A program made the translations under genes and the position numbers. A model generated the notes under the pieces. That model had not been told where the DNA came from and searched no databases. It was given only the letters and a program-made list of their open reading frames with translations. From Harmothoe impar (Eukaryota > Annelida > Polychaeta > Phyllodocida > Polynoidae), in contig OX381707.1 of assembly GCA_947462335.1 (NCBI GenBank), forward strand, positions 85,557,606 through 85,621,605: a stretch of DNA of 64,000 nucleotides. Reading direction: 5' to 3'. The stretch's first letter is position 1, and each line of letters begins with the position of its first letter. This document shows, piece by piece, positions 1-10,530 of the stretch.

Positions 1-2189
1 TGAATAAATGTCCAATTTGTAACAATTTATTTAAGAATTTAGACAGCAGAGATCCTTAGATCTTCAGTTCTAGAGGAAAACTGTCCATAAAGGTCCTTGT
101 CAGGTTACAGGCTTCTCTGAAAGGTCATGCCTTTGGTCTGACATCTGGTGGCGAGAAAGTGAACTAAAGCTTTGAAGTTGGTCTCCACCTCAGAGGATAC
201 TAGTTCTAAAGCTCTTAGTCTAAATGCTCCCTATTCATCTTCCACACAACATTTTAGACTGAATCTCACATCCAGGAATCACATTTGTTACATTATAGAG
301 CGTCAATATGATCAATTATAAGTGTATGCAAATCAGCTTTGATAAAACAAATGATGCCTTGGCACATGATACTTTGTAATGATGTGTTATTTAAAATAGC
401 CTCTGTGATATGGAATCTAATGCAGTCTAGACCTTTACCTATAAATACTGCAATTCTAATCATGGTATTTCAAAGAGGCAGATAGTTTGTGCGATGTATA
501 TGTTATGATATAACCACCCAATAGTACACTTGAGTCATGCTAAACCTTGGTATTGATCTAACAGGCCATCAAGCATCAGCACTCTAGGTTAGAGCACCCA
601 TTTATTCCACTGACCACCAGGGAAGATAAAATTTCCTTTTCCGACCAGCACTCTCCTACCTTCAGACCAACCAATCAGCTACTCTAATAGTAACAGCAGT
701 GGACAGGATATTGTGTAAAGTGTCAGCCAATCACAGCCGCAGACACATCCTAAGGGTGTTAGTTTAGACAACAGGCAGCAGGGCTGCCACAGGGTGGTCT
801 GCTGACCTATAGGGATGTCATAATGGGGGACTACAGACATCTATCAGGGGTTTTAATGGATAATGACCGACTTAGATTTCTCTCTGCCTATACATGGTAT
901 TATATGTATTCTAGAGTGTTTATCTTTATATGCATAAAGTCTATGTAGTCAATCTGATGACATTTGAGTAAACCTAATTTCCAAATAAGTAATGGTTTGA
1001 TATACTGGCATGCCCTGCTCATAAGGTAGCATATCTCTGACTCTTTAAAGCAGACATTTGAGTTGGCACTAATCCATCTTCAGTAGATCAGAGTAATTGC
1101 TTAGTCTCATTATGTGTTAGCTGCTGGAGAGCTGATTGGCTATTGACCACTTACTGCAGTACCCACCAGTACCACCTGCTGCAGGTCCTGGTCAAGGCTG
1201 ATAGGCACTGCGTCTGTCCTACAAACCAGGCATGCAGTCCTCAAAGAGTGAGGAGATTGGCCACAGTAACAAGGACTCACGCCTATGAAAATACTGTGTT
1301 TTTTCTTCCCTTTCCTGGGGCATTAGGAGAGACTTAACACTTCTGCTTATTATTTAAGAACACACATGCTGTCAATTTTCTCTGGGAGTGCAGGGATTAA
1401 TGATGGTAGACGAAAGTGGCAGTGCCTTTAACTGCAACTCTCCTAGCACAGTCTTGTGTAAAAGTGGTAGAGTACCAATGGAGAAGAGACTTATCTGCTT
1501 TTTTGTTTAATCTCCCTTCCTGCACTGCATCAGGATGCTGCTGGTTGAAGCTGGGCTCATCTTATCTGCCTGTTCTAGTCTTAAATAAGGGATACTGATA
1601 AGACACATACTGATAAGAAGAGACCCAAAACCCAAGCTTAGTCTAAAGGGGATAAAAGAAGAGAAAGAAATTCAAAACCACAAAAATATCTACCTTTTTG
1701 AACACAGCCTGCTGCAGTGTGGCTTTTGTCCTTTATCTAGTCACTTGTCCCAGAGCTAGGTAGTTACACACTACCAATAGCTGTACCAACAAGCGGAGTA
1801 TTTGACCATTTTATTGCCGGCATGTCAATACCACGTCTACCACTGATTACCATGGTACTGAGTGGGAGGCTTGTAGCAGATAAGCTGATAAGGGACTCCA
1901 GGTGTGTGATTTGCTCAAAAGGCAGTAATGCAAATGTCCATGCTGCTGGCAAACTTACATTTATTACCAACTATAATGTTAAAACTGATAAAAAATTGCC
2001 TCAATATATTTCGATATTCTGTAGATTCTAGGTATTTTCTAACCTATTGAAATTTGGTTCAGGTGCGAGCAGTGGGCCTGATCTAAAGATAGCATGTTGT
2101 CTCTCCCACCAAAAAGCCATGATACAGTTTGAGACGCATGTGCTACATGATCCCAAGTTAAGTGGTTACAGACCTTTTGACCAAACATG
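1..2189. repeat. Segmental duplication, copy 1, left part (non-coding)
   Basis: No convincing gene is seen. The stretch aligns by eye with about 30250-32540 (for example the GACAGCAGAGATCC start and the AAGCCCAAG-type text near 1640 and 32190) and more loosely with 41093-42320. Copy 2 carries an extra dispersed repeat at about 31645-31975 that is missing here near 1400. The block ends where the Polinton-like element begins, after the target duplication AACATG at 2184-2189. The short open frames inside it contain no recognisable domain. Confidence 0.8.
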
Positions 2190-2250
2190 AGTAGTATAGT
2201 ATGTATCGGAACGGGACTATGGTTAACTACTGTTTATTACTCAATCGACA

Positions 2251-2596
2251 TGCAGCCAATCAGAGGCCTCCATTTGGTCACGTGACCGGAAGTGACCTAC
2301 TTAGGGGATTAGTGGTGACGTCACGTGACCTAGTTAGCCAATCAGAGGCCGCCATTTGGTCACGTGACCGGAAGTGACGTCATATGACCTACTTATGGAC
2401 CCGAAGTGACGTCATATGACCTACTTAGGGGACCGGAAGTGACGTCATATGACCTAATTTAGGATCACGTGACCGGAAGTGACCTGATGAGTCACGTGAC
2501 CGGAAGTGACGTCACATGACCTAATGGCCAACCGGAAGTGAGTGACCTCATTGAGGATCACGTGACCGGAAGTGACCTGATTGATCACGTGACCGG
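2251..2596. promoter_or_regulatory. Dense promoter-motif cluster in the left TIR
   Basis: Visible motifs are CCAAT in an AGCCAATCAG context at 2256 and 2338 (NF-Y type), CACGTG E-boxes at 2279, 2322, 2361 and further on, about eight CCGGAAGT ETS-type sites between 2286 and 2596, TGACGTCA CRE-type sites such as 2316, and GCCGCCATTT at 2348 (YY1 type on the reverse strand). The ETS, E-box and CRE motifs recur in a loose period of roughly 30 bases. The same set appears inverted in the right TIR. The motif names follow known metazoan core-promoter classes; function here is inferred. The array could equally be a binding platform for an element-encoded replication factor. Confidence 0.6.
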
Positions 2597-2620
2597 AAGA
2601 AGAAGAAGAAGAAGAAGAAG

Positions 2621-2651
<31 letters not shown>

Positions 2652-2872
2652 GACGTCACGCGACTTAATGAAGAGATGAGCGTCTTTAAGGGGTCACGCG
2701 CTTTAAAATGTGATATTTTTTTTTGGAGGAGGAGGAGGAGGAGGAGGAGGAGGAGGAGGAGGAGGAGGATAAGGAGAGGAGGAGGAGGAGAAGGAGAGGA
2801 GGAGGAGGAGGAGGAGGAGGAGGAGGAGGAGAAGGAGAGGAGGAGGAGAAGGAGGAGGAGGAGAGTCTCTTA
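2597..2872. repeat. AAG and GGA purine microsatellites in the left TIR
   Basis: An AAG run at about 2597-2650 appears to have grown from the GGAAG end of an ETS-type motif. A longer GGA/GGAGAA run occupies about 2727-2862. The GGA run is shared with the right TIR (about 16445-16538), while the AAG run is only on the left. Long frames that translate to poly-Arg, poly-Glu or poly-Ser here are artefacts of the repeat. Such mirror-symmetric purine tracts can form triplex DNA. Confidence 0.9.
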
Positions 2873-2992
2873 TTTTTTTCGGTAAACCAATAAAAAACAC
2901 CACGATATAAGTTTTTTTTTTTCATTTTTTTTTGTTTTACGAGCGACTGGAAGTGACTTATTGAACTAGGTAGAAGCGTTCTTTAGAGTGTA

Positions 2993-3150
2993 TAAGGGGG
3001 GAGGGGAGGGGAGGGGAGGGGGGGGAGGGGGGCCCCTTTAAGATGCATGGGGAGGGGGGCACTTTTAGGATGCATGGGGCGGGTGGGGGGGAGGGGGGGA
3101 GGGGGGAGGGGGGCACTCTAGGGGGGTGGGGGGCACTCTAAGGGGGGTTT
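2993..3150. repeat. G-rich tract with GGGGAGGGG repeats
   Basis: Repeated runs of four or more G separated by single A or T fit a G-quadruplex pattern. The related C-rich tract in the right TIR is at about 16265-16315, but it is shorter, so the two arms differ in repeat number. Confidence 0.8.
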
Positions 3151-3190
3151 GTTTCTTTTAAGAAAAAAAGAAAAGAAAAGATTTTAATCG

Positions 3191-3232
3191 AGAGACACGC
3201 TTCTTCCTCTCGAGAGGAAGAAGCGTGTCTCT
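3191..3232. repeat. Perfect 42-bp palindrome in the left TIR
   Basis: The sequence starts AGAGACACGCTTC, has CTCGAG at its centre, and is identical to its reverse complement over all 42 bases. The same palindrome is intact at 16151-16192. Conservation of both copies suggests a role such as a replication or hairpin site, or repeated gene conversion between the arms. Confidence 0.95.
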
Positions 3233-3523
3233 TCATTTTTTTTTGTTTATCACATGCTTCGATGAGGCGATCAGCTGCGACTGGAGGAAGTGACACTTTA
3301 AGAGGACACGCGTCTCAATTGTTATAATATTTTTTTTACTTACTAATAAAGAAGACGTATGAAAAGATGGCGACGAACGGCAGCGGTTAGACACAGCGAG
3401 GGCTCGCATACAAATCCACTAACATCGGGTTCATTATGCAGCCTAATACTACAGTCCAGTCTTAGAGATATATGAATGTCTCAACTCACCGAGGGTTTAA
3501 CAAGGAACCTATGGGAGAACTAG

Positions 3524-4894
3524 ATGGACAGCAACACCGATGGAATAAAGACGCGGAGCCAGCGTAAAAGCAAGGTGGGCGATATACCAGCACCTGCCAT
3601 AGCCTTAGACACTCTTACTAAGGTAAACAAACCCGCCGCCAGTATGGGGGAGCCCGCCAGCGACAACGCTATTCTTAAATTCATGGAGGACATCAAGAAG
3701 ATCAATGAATAGACTCTGGCACGCCTTGGTTCGATTGATAATACACTATCAGGATTAACCACGAAAATTGATGAGAATAAGGTAGCAATAGATACTTACG
3801 TAACATCTAACGACTTGGTGGTCTCCGGGTTGAAAGAGCGCCTTGAAGACTTAGAGGATTATCGTTGTAAATCGACTCAATATTGTAGGCAATTAGAGCT
3901 GGACAAAGATAGGCTTGAATATAAGGTTGATAAGCTATCCCTCCGTGTCAGGCAAAACGACGAGATGCTGAAGCGTCCAAACATAATCATTGAGGGGGTA
4001 CCGGAGAAGCAGGGCGACACACCCAGGAAAATTCTCATTGATTTAATGTCAGACATTGGCGCTATTAAAGGCAATGAGAGGGTTCAACTGGACGCAGCGT
4101 ACAGGATAGGAAAGCAGAAAGCCAACCAGACCAGACCGAGAAACATTCTGATTAGGTTTAAGGACCTGGAGCACAAGCTAAAATTGTTTCAAGAAATAGG
4201 TAACATGAAACATAAGAAGCGTTGGGAGTATGTATACGTGTCAGACGACCTCAGCCTAGAACAACAGAGTGAAAGGAAAGAGCTGAGGTGCCTATCCAAG
4301 GTAGCGAAACAGAACGGACTGGAGTCTAAAGTGAAGGGTGGGAAGCTGGAGGTAGGAGACAAGGTGATGACGTACAGGGACATATACCAATTACCTGCAG
4401 AGGTCACGATGGAAGCAGCCAAGCTGGTTAAGATCCCCCTAGGTACATGTTTTCAGTCGCACCATGCTTTCTTGTCCAACATGTACCAATGTGAGATTGA
4501 ACATGAAGGCATTATTTGGCATAGTTCGGAGCAGCTATATTGGTACCGTATAGCCCAGTACAACGATGACGATGACATGGCCAGAAAAATTCTCCTGAGC
4601 GTGGATGGCTATGAGGCCAAGAAAATGTCCTACCTCATTAAGATCACCAAGGTAGACAACGACACACACAGATTCAAAATAATGGAGGAGGTTGCTACCC
4701 TGAAGTATGAACAGAACATTGACTTGGGTGCAAGGCTGAAGGCCATCGTCGGGTCAATATTTGAATGTACTTTGGAGAAACCCTGGGGCTGTGGATTTAA
4801 TATATCCCAAGCAAGAGAGATCAAGCAAGATAATGTGAAGGGTAACAAGATGGGGAAAATTTTGGAGAGCATCCGAGACACTTTGAACAACTAA
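3524..4894 (+). pseudogene. LINE ORF1 protein: coiled coil, RRM-like region, NADAR/YbiA-like domain (one stop)
   Basis: From the ATG at 3524 the frame is open except for one TAG at 3710-3712 and ends with TAA at 4892-4894, about 456 codons. Residues about 95-150 are charged and heptad-like, probably a coiled coil. Residues about 150-290 begin RPNIIIEGVPE and resemble the RRM plus C-terminal region of L1-type ORF1 proteins (Transposase_22 class), which bind RNA. Residues about 308-430 have the spacing of a NADAR/YbiA (DUF1768) domain: FLSNMY, then SSEQLYWYRIAQY, GYEAKKMS, LKYEQN and finally EKPWGCGF. In that family the conserved glutamate after the Ser-rich turn is catalytic in N-glycosidase members; it is present here. 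The RNA-binding role follows the LINE ORF1 family; a role in NAD or ADP-ribose metabolism is inferred only from the motifs. The stop is probably a late C-to-T change. Confidence 0.75.
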
Positions 4895-5744
4895 ACAGGT
4901 GACATATTACCGGTAGTAAAATGTATGCTTAGTTGTGGTGGTGCTGGGCTGTAGTAGTCAGGATGAAAATGGTAAAGTCACTATGTAGATGCACCTCAAT
5001 CAGCCTTTTCATGTGTAAAATTAAATGCATTTAGTTTATACTACCCGGTAGTCTTTTCATGGCATTATATTGTATCATGTAATCCAACAAATTATGGGTA
5101 TTGTATATGTTAAAGGCAATAGTACGATGTACACTGACAGCAATTTATGCATAATACTACATCATGGGTATGTTAACGCTCATATCTTATTAATTAACTG
5201 TCTGAATGTCCCACTAGTGTGGTAGGGGCACGATCAGCTGATCTGAGTAGACACGACTGAGCCAGCGCAATTGGTTGTATTTGATATCGACAGGTGGCGC
5301 CATGGGCGCTTGAGCGCTGTGCTGTAAGTCTATCCGTCAAAGCACTTACCGGTAGTTGCTACTATATAACTATATGGTTCTATCACCCTTTAGTTGATTG
5401 ATGAAAGTAATTATAAGTTAACAATTGGAAATACTTATATGTAGACTTATATGATGGACGCTTTACTATGCAAATTCACTTTATAAATGTTTATAAACCT
5501 TGATAATCAATATTATTATTTATTAATGTATTACGCACGATATGCATTATATTCTTTGTAATTATACTTCTGTTATAGGTGGTTAAGTAGGCTATCCTTA
5601 GCAAAGGTCAGCCCTGTTTACTTGACCTCATGATGGGAAACTATTTCCCCAAGATGGGTGGCACGAGTTGCCAATACCCATTAATATTTGTATATGTGGT
5701 TTATCTAGTGCTTGACTGGATGTCATTGGGCTACCCTGTATTTT
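4895..5744 (+). other. LINE inter-ORF spacer
   Basis: No domain-bearing frame is seen over about 850 bases between ORF1 and ORF2, which is long for a LINE. Short ACCGGTAGT-like motifs recur at about 4910, 5045 and 5348. A decayed internal insertion is possible but no target duplication was found. A TAG at 5706-5708 closes the ORF2 frame upstream. Confidence 0.5.
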
Positions 5745-8600
5745 ATGGTGGGTAAACACATGAAACGGGGTAGTAAAAATGACTTCTCTTTAGCACAAAT
5801 TAATATCAGGAGCTTAAAGGCAAAGATTGAAACACTAAGGACCCATATGTTTGGAGTGTCTGACGCTGTATTAGGTATATCTGAAAGCTGGCTCCATGAC
5901 GGTATCCCGGGTCACTTTGTCAAACTAGTCGGTTATAATTTTGAAAGGCTTGATAGAGCATGGGGTGATGAGATTGTTAAAACTGGAGGTGGAGTTGCAA
6001 TTTATATACGTGAAGATCTATCATATTCAGTCAATAACTACCAGCATCTCAACCTAAGTAATAATAACATTGAGATTCAATGGGTGGAAATAATTAGAAA
6101 TGGTAAGAAAAATATTGTAGTTGCGAATGTGTACAGGCCTCCTGATGGGGATAAAGCAGTATTTATTGAGCAATTTAATAATTTGATCAGTCGTGCTCAA
6201 TTGAGACGGAAAGACTTAATGATAATGGGTGATTTTAATTTCGATTATCTTAATCTCACCAAGGTCTCGACAAGATTAATGAAGATTTGTATGAATATTC
6301 TGGGTCTTACACAAATAATTAACAAACCCACAAGGTCTAATGAGACATCTAGTACATGCCTAGACTGGGTTGTGACGAACACCTCCAAGTTATATGAGTC
6401 TTTTATGAGAAAATGGAATCTGAGTGATCATCTCATGGTAGGAATTACACTGATTGATCACTACTATGTGAATGAGAAAGTATCATTCGAGGGTAGGACG
6501 TACAAGCACTATAATGCAGACTTGTTCAAAGCTTGTATTAGGAATGCCAATTGGGGTCCTATTGATGATTGTGAAAATATAAATGAAAGATGGCAATTTA
6601 TACTAAACATGTTTACTAACGAGTTGGACATTATGTGCCCTGTCAAAACTTTCAAGGTGAAGAAAGATAGGGCCCCCTGGATCACCGACCATATTCTAGA
6701 ACTTATACAAGATAAGGATAAGGCCTTATCCAAGGCTATAAAAAGTAAAAGAGCAGATGATTGGCAAATTGCGAGTAGACTATGAAATAGTGTAAATAAA
6801 TTCATTAAAAAAGCCAAAAGTAAATTTATTAGAGATAGTCTTGAAGCTAACCAGAAGGATAGCAAGAAATTCTGGAGGATAATAAATGGTCTGGTCAAAG
6901 GTGATAGGGGGGTACCACATTTCAAACTGAAAGACAGTGTCAGAGGTGTGTTGGTGGAAGACGGTGATACACCTGATTTCATTAATAATTTTTTCTTGAA
7001 CATTGGTCCTAACCTTGCCAGGAATTATGATGTACCTTGGACATATGATGGTGATACGCTTGATATGGGTGTTTTCAATATGGAGACGAGTGTAGCCGAG
7101 GTTATAGGTTTAATTAAGGACATATATACTACTAAGTCATCATGTATTGATAAAATCTCCTCTCAGGCTTTAAAAGATGCAATGTCAGCAGTGCCTGATC
7201 AGATAGTTAATTTATTTAACCACTCGTTCTCTACTAGTAGTATTCCAGATGTATGGAAAATTGGAACTATTGTACCCTTACAAAAGGATGGTGACAAGTC
7301 CGAGGTATCGAACCTAAGACCAGTAACATTGTTACCAATTATAGGTAAACTGCTAGAAAAAATTGTAAATAAAAAACTGGTCTCTTATTTAGAAGATAAT
7401 AATATTTTGGACCCAAATCAAGGCGGGTTCAGGTCAGGTCACTCGACTACCGGTACTGTAAGTTATTTTATTGACGACATCTATAAGGGTATGAATACGA
7501 GGCAATACACCTTGTCAACCTTTATTGATCTGAAGAAGGCCTTCGACACAGTAAATCATTCCATTTTATTAGATAAATTGTCGAAATGTGGTGTCGGAGG
7601 TCTTCTTCACAAATGGCTTGCCTGCTATTTACATAACAGAAAGCAACGCACATCAGCAAATGACCTAATCTCTAGTGAGGGGTTGGTTACTTGTGGTGTC
7701 CCGCAGGGATCTATATTGGGGCCTACTCTGTTTTTGGTGTATATAAATGACCTAGGAAAAATAATAAAAAATTGTTCGCTATATTTATATGCTGATGATA
7801 CGGTGATATCTAGGACTGGTCATGACATAGGGAGGTTAACTGATGAAATGGAAGAGGATTTGGTGAATTTAGATATATGGTTCAAGAAAAATAAATTAAC
7901 GTTAAACGCGAAGAAAACTAATTATATGATTTTTGGACTTAGGGCAAAACTGAAAGAAATCCATCACCACTCCCTCCTATTTGGCACAACACCCATAGAG
8001 AGAGTAAATAGCGTCAAATACCTAGGTATCACTTTAGACCCAGTTCTAAATTTTAATAAGCATGCAGAAGGGATATTTAGGAAAATTGTATATAAGATTT
8101 ATCAACTGGCTTTTTTGAAGGATGCGATGACTGTTGATATTAGGTTAAAAATGTATAAGACCATGATCCTGCCACATATTGATTATGGCGATATTTTGTA
8201 TGATGTTGCGGGTAAATTTATTTTGGACAAAATCCAAACTGCTGAAAACAAGGCTCTAAGGATGTGTCTTGGGGTTGACCATAGATATCCTACTATATTA
8301 ACACACCAAGAGGCTGCTATCTCACCCCTGGCTCCTCGTAGGATAATGCATATTGTAAACTTTATGTATAAACAGCAGGATAATAATGAGATTGTTAATC
8401 ATAGACAGGTATATACCAGAGCGCATGATGCCCTACTATTTACTACAATTAAGCCAAAAAACGAAACTACCAAAAAAAGTGTATTGTATAGAGGTGCCTT
8501 ACTGTGGAATAACTTGCCTGTAAATATTAGATTAATTGATGATTATGAGAAATTTAAGCTCAACAGGAAGAAATGGCTGGGCAGCACCAATTATCCATAA
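5745..8600 (+). pseudogene. LINE ORF2: APE endonuclease and reverse transcriptase (one stop)
   Basis: The first ATG after the upstream stop is at 5745. The frame runs to TAA at 8598-8600, about 951 codons, with one TGA at 6783-6785. The endonuclease part shows AQINIRSL, SESWL, VYRPP (about 6133), GDFN (about 6227) and NLSDH (about 6420), the usual order of AP-endonuclease-like LINE nickases. The reverse transcriptase shows FIDLKKAFDTVNH (about 7522), GVPQGSILGP (about 7696) and the catalytic YADDT (about 7789), followed by the thumb with VKYLGITLD. All visible catalytic motifs are intact. It would nick target DNA and copy the LINE RNA by target-primed reverse transcription. The single stop between endonuclease and RT means this copy cannot make the whole protein unless the stop is read through. 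Confidence 0.92.
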
Positions 8601-9182
8601 TTATGTAATTACATCGTCATATTTTCCTGATGCATAATGGAACGAGTTAGTATTAATTACTACCTGATTGAATTATAAGTATTTGTTATATGTTACAGCG
8701 GAATTGAATTTTGCACAATTGAGGTTTTTCTCCAGTGTGGAATGTTGAAACCAGAGGTACAGGAGTAGCCCTCTCCTGCATCTAGTTAACGCACACCAAA
8801 AGTAGCAGTTTAAGCTCATGAGGTTCGGTTATATTGGTTTATTGATAGTATTTACACATGCGTATGCATGGAGCAGGCTGTAGGCTTAGCAAGTGATATG
8901 TTAATGTGGGTACTTCAATGCCTCTCATACGCTCTCATATACATTTATGTATCGATATATACATGTCGTAAGTTAGCTAAAAAGAATTGTGAAATCCAAT
9001 TATTTTGTCTGATAAATTGTGATATATATATGTTATACTTGGACATTTACTATAATAGCTAAGCGAAGTGTTGTATTTAAATAATGCTGGTGTCGGATAT
9101 TTCCGAGCTGAACAAGTTCTTTCTGTACACCAGGATAAAATAAACGGGATTGGTGTATTTACATCATCTCATACTCAAAAAA
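8601..9182 (+). other. LINE 3' untranslated region
   Basis: AT-rich, with no coding signal beyond a chance 64-codon frame. AATAAA occurs near the 3' end in GGATAAAATAAACGG, and the element ends in a short A run just before the target duplication. Confidence 0.7.
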
Positions 9183-9203
9183 ATGAAAATAAAACACAAC
9201 AAT

Positions 9204-9881
9204 TCACATGTCCGTCATTCTCGTTGTTTCTTGCTTGATAAAGTCAAGTAATATCGCGATGCCGAGGTCAAACTTTCCCATATCCTCAGTCAACACTCGA
9301 AGGAGTTCAAAAGGCGTACGGCCGGCACCGTCAGCTTCAGCTTGCCACATTTTCAACACTCGGAAGGCCCACTCAGCGGGACTTCCTCCGTATTCGCATT
9401 CTTCAGCGATCTTATCTAACCTCTCAGGCGACAATTTTAAATGGTCCCCCACCTCTTTCCACCTGCTACCTAGACGTCTGCCGAGGGCGCCCAAGTGCTT
9501 ATGCATCGCGCGCGAGTCGGGGTTTTCGAAATCCAACCCCTGTCTGTGGAGAAGGGACATCCACTGAGCCAACAGTTCCACTCGTCTAATGCGGGTGAAG
9601 ACGCGACCAAGCTCTCCCCATCTATGACGATGCGGGGTTTCACCCCACCAGACTTGGAACATCGCCGTACACAGCTCCTCCGGTGTCTTGACACTGTGCT
9701 CTACTAGAGCATCCATACGGGCGGCGGTAACTTTTAAGCTACTGCCCAACTCTCTCCAAGATCCGCTCAACTCTTTACCTAGTTGACGAAGCAAGGCGTC
9801 GTTATATGCTATGCGCCGCTGTCCTACCTCTCTGTTCTCCCCATCGGTCTGCCTCGCGCGTCTCACGTCGTCAAGCCGCAT
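9204..9881 (-). CDS. Tandem death-domain protein of the Polinton-like element
   Basis: A 225-codon frame without breaks, from ATG at 9881 down to TGA at 9204-9206. Residues about 28-110 and about 122-215 each show the death-domain pattern: a helix with LRQLGKELSGSWRELGSSL or LGRRLGSRWKEVGDHLKL, then a helix ending ...MDALVE or ...LDKIAEEC, then a Trp-containing helix (MFQVWWGE, VLKMWQAE) and a last helix with LGRVFTRIRRVELL or LLRVLTEDMGKFDLG. There is no signal peptide, membrane segment, caspase or NB-ARC region. Death domains are protein-protein adaptors in apoptosis and innate immune signalling, so the natural guess is interference with host cell death or inflammation, as known for accessory genes of some adintoviruses; this is inference. 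Its stop abuts the inner TIR edge, and it is divergent from the PC4-like gene across a 1.1-kb control region. The open frame contrasts with the ruined polymerase. Confidence 0.82.
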   Translation of the reverse strand: MRLDDVRRARQTDGENREVGQRRIAYNDALLRQLGKELSGSWRELGSSLKVTAARMDALVEHSVKTPEELCTAMFQVWWGETPHRHRWGELGRVFTRIRRVELLAQWMSLLHRQGLDFENPDSRAMHKHLGALGRRLGSRWKEVGDHLKLSPERLDKIAEECEYGGSPAEWAFRVLKMWQAEADGAGRTPFELLRVLTEDMGKFDLGIAILLDFIKQETTRMTDM

Positions 9882-10530
9882 TAACTATTTTTCAGGTGGA
9901 CAAGGCGGTGAAGGCGAGCTTGAAAGTGGAATAGCTTGAGCCATCTCGTCTCGTCTTGGCGGCGGCGGCGGCGGCGGTGATGGCGGTGGTGGTGGTAGTA
10001 GACGTTACTGTGGTCAGAGGCTATATGTTTTTTTTCCAACAGAAATCAGAGCTTTTATACAGAGGGAGTTTAATCCTATTTCCAACAGCACTCCAGCTGT
10101 CTAGCGACCTGTCCGCATGACGCTTTTTCAGCCGCTCCGCTCCTTAAGAGCTTAGATGACGAGGGGTATGTCATCGCTATCCGTGGAGACCAGCTGAAAA
10201 CGGTGTTTTTTCCTCATCCATAGCCTTACCTCCTACCCCCTACCTGAGGACGCCTCCCTCCCTCTGACATTCATTGTAACAAACGTCAAAGGTCAGGTGA
10301 AAATCAGATTTTTTCATGCACAGCCTTAGTCAGCTGTCACCCCTATTGAACTAGCCGGCCGGCCCGGTCTACTCACCACGGCAGGAGGCGGTGATTTTTT
10401 TTTGTCTTACACTTAAGTCGCTCACCACATGCACACGCCTCTACTCACAGACAGACACGTTCGTCTTAGGCGGTCCTGCTTCACGCCACACGCCTCCTGT
10501 AGTTTTTTGTATACACACTCTAAGCTCATC

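Larger units (their letters stand above)
2190..3365 (+). repeat. Left terminal inverted repeat (continues at 9190-9203)
   Basis: This matches the reverse complement of 16015-16933. The outer 300 bases or so differ at only a few positions. The left copy has about 140 extra bases at roughly 2510-2655, including an AAG microsatellite. The inner part, about 3240-3345, is more diverged between the two arms. The arm is cut at 3365 by the LINE and resumes at 9190, ending at 9203, directly against the stop codon of the death-domain gene. Confidence 0.88.
3366..9182 (+). mobile_element. Near full-length LINE nested in the Polinton-like element
   Basis: The target duplication ATGAAAA is at 3359-3365 and 9183-9189. 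The uninterrupted order (GACGTATGAAAATAAA) can be seen in the opposite TIR near 16030-16048, which proves the insertion. The element begins GATGGCGACGAACGG, close to a YY1 site, and ends TACTCAAAAAA. It carries an ORF1 (3524-4894) and an endonuclease-reverse transcriptase ORF2 (5745-8600), each with one in-frame stop. The APE-type endonuclease, the YADD reverse transcriptase and the lack of an RNase H region suggest the jockey/CR1/L2 group; the exact clade is not resolved. Confidence 0.9.

Noticed and set aside
2538..2925. Long frames on both strands encoding poly-Arg, poly-Glu, poly-Ser or poly-Pro (also near 16400-16654)
   Set aside because: They are translations of AAG and GGA microsatellites in the TIRs and change length between the two arms.
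9208..9707. Plus-strand frames opposite the death-domain gene
   Set aside because: Antisense shadows; the minus strand carries the two recognisable death-domain repeats.
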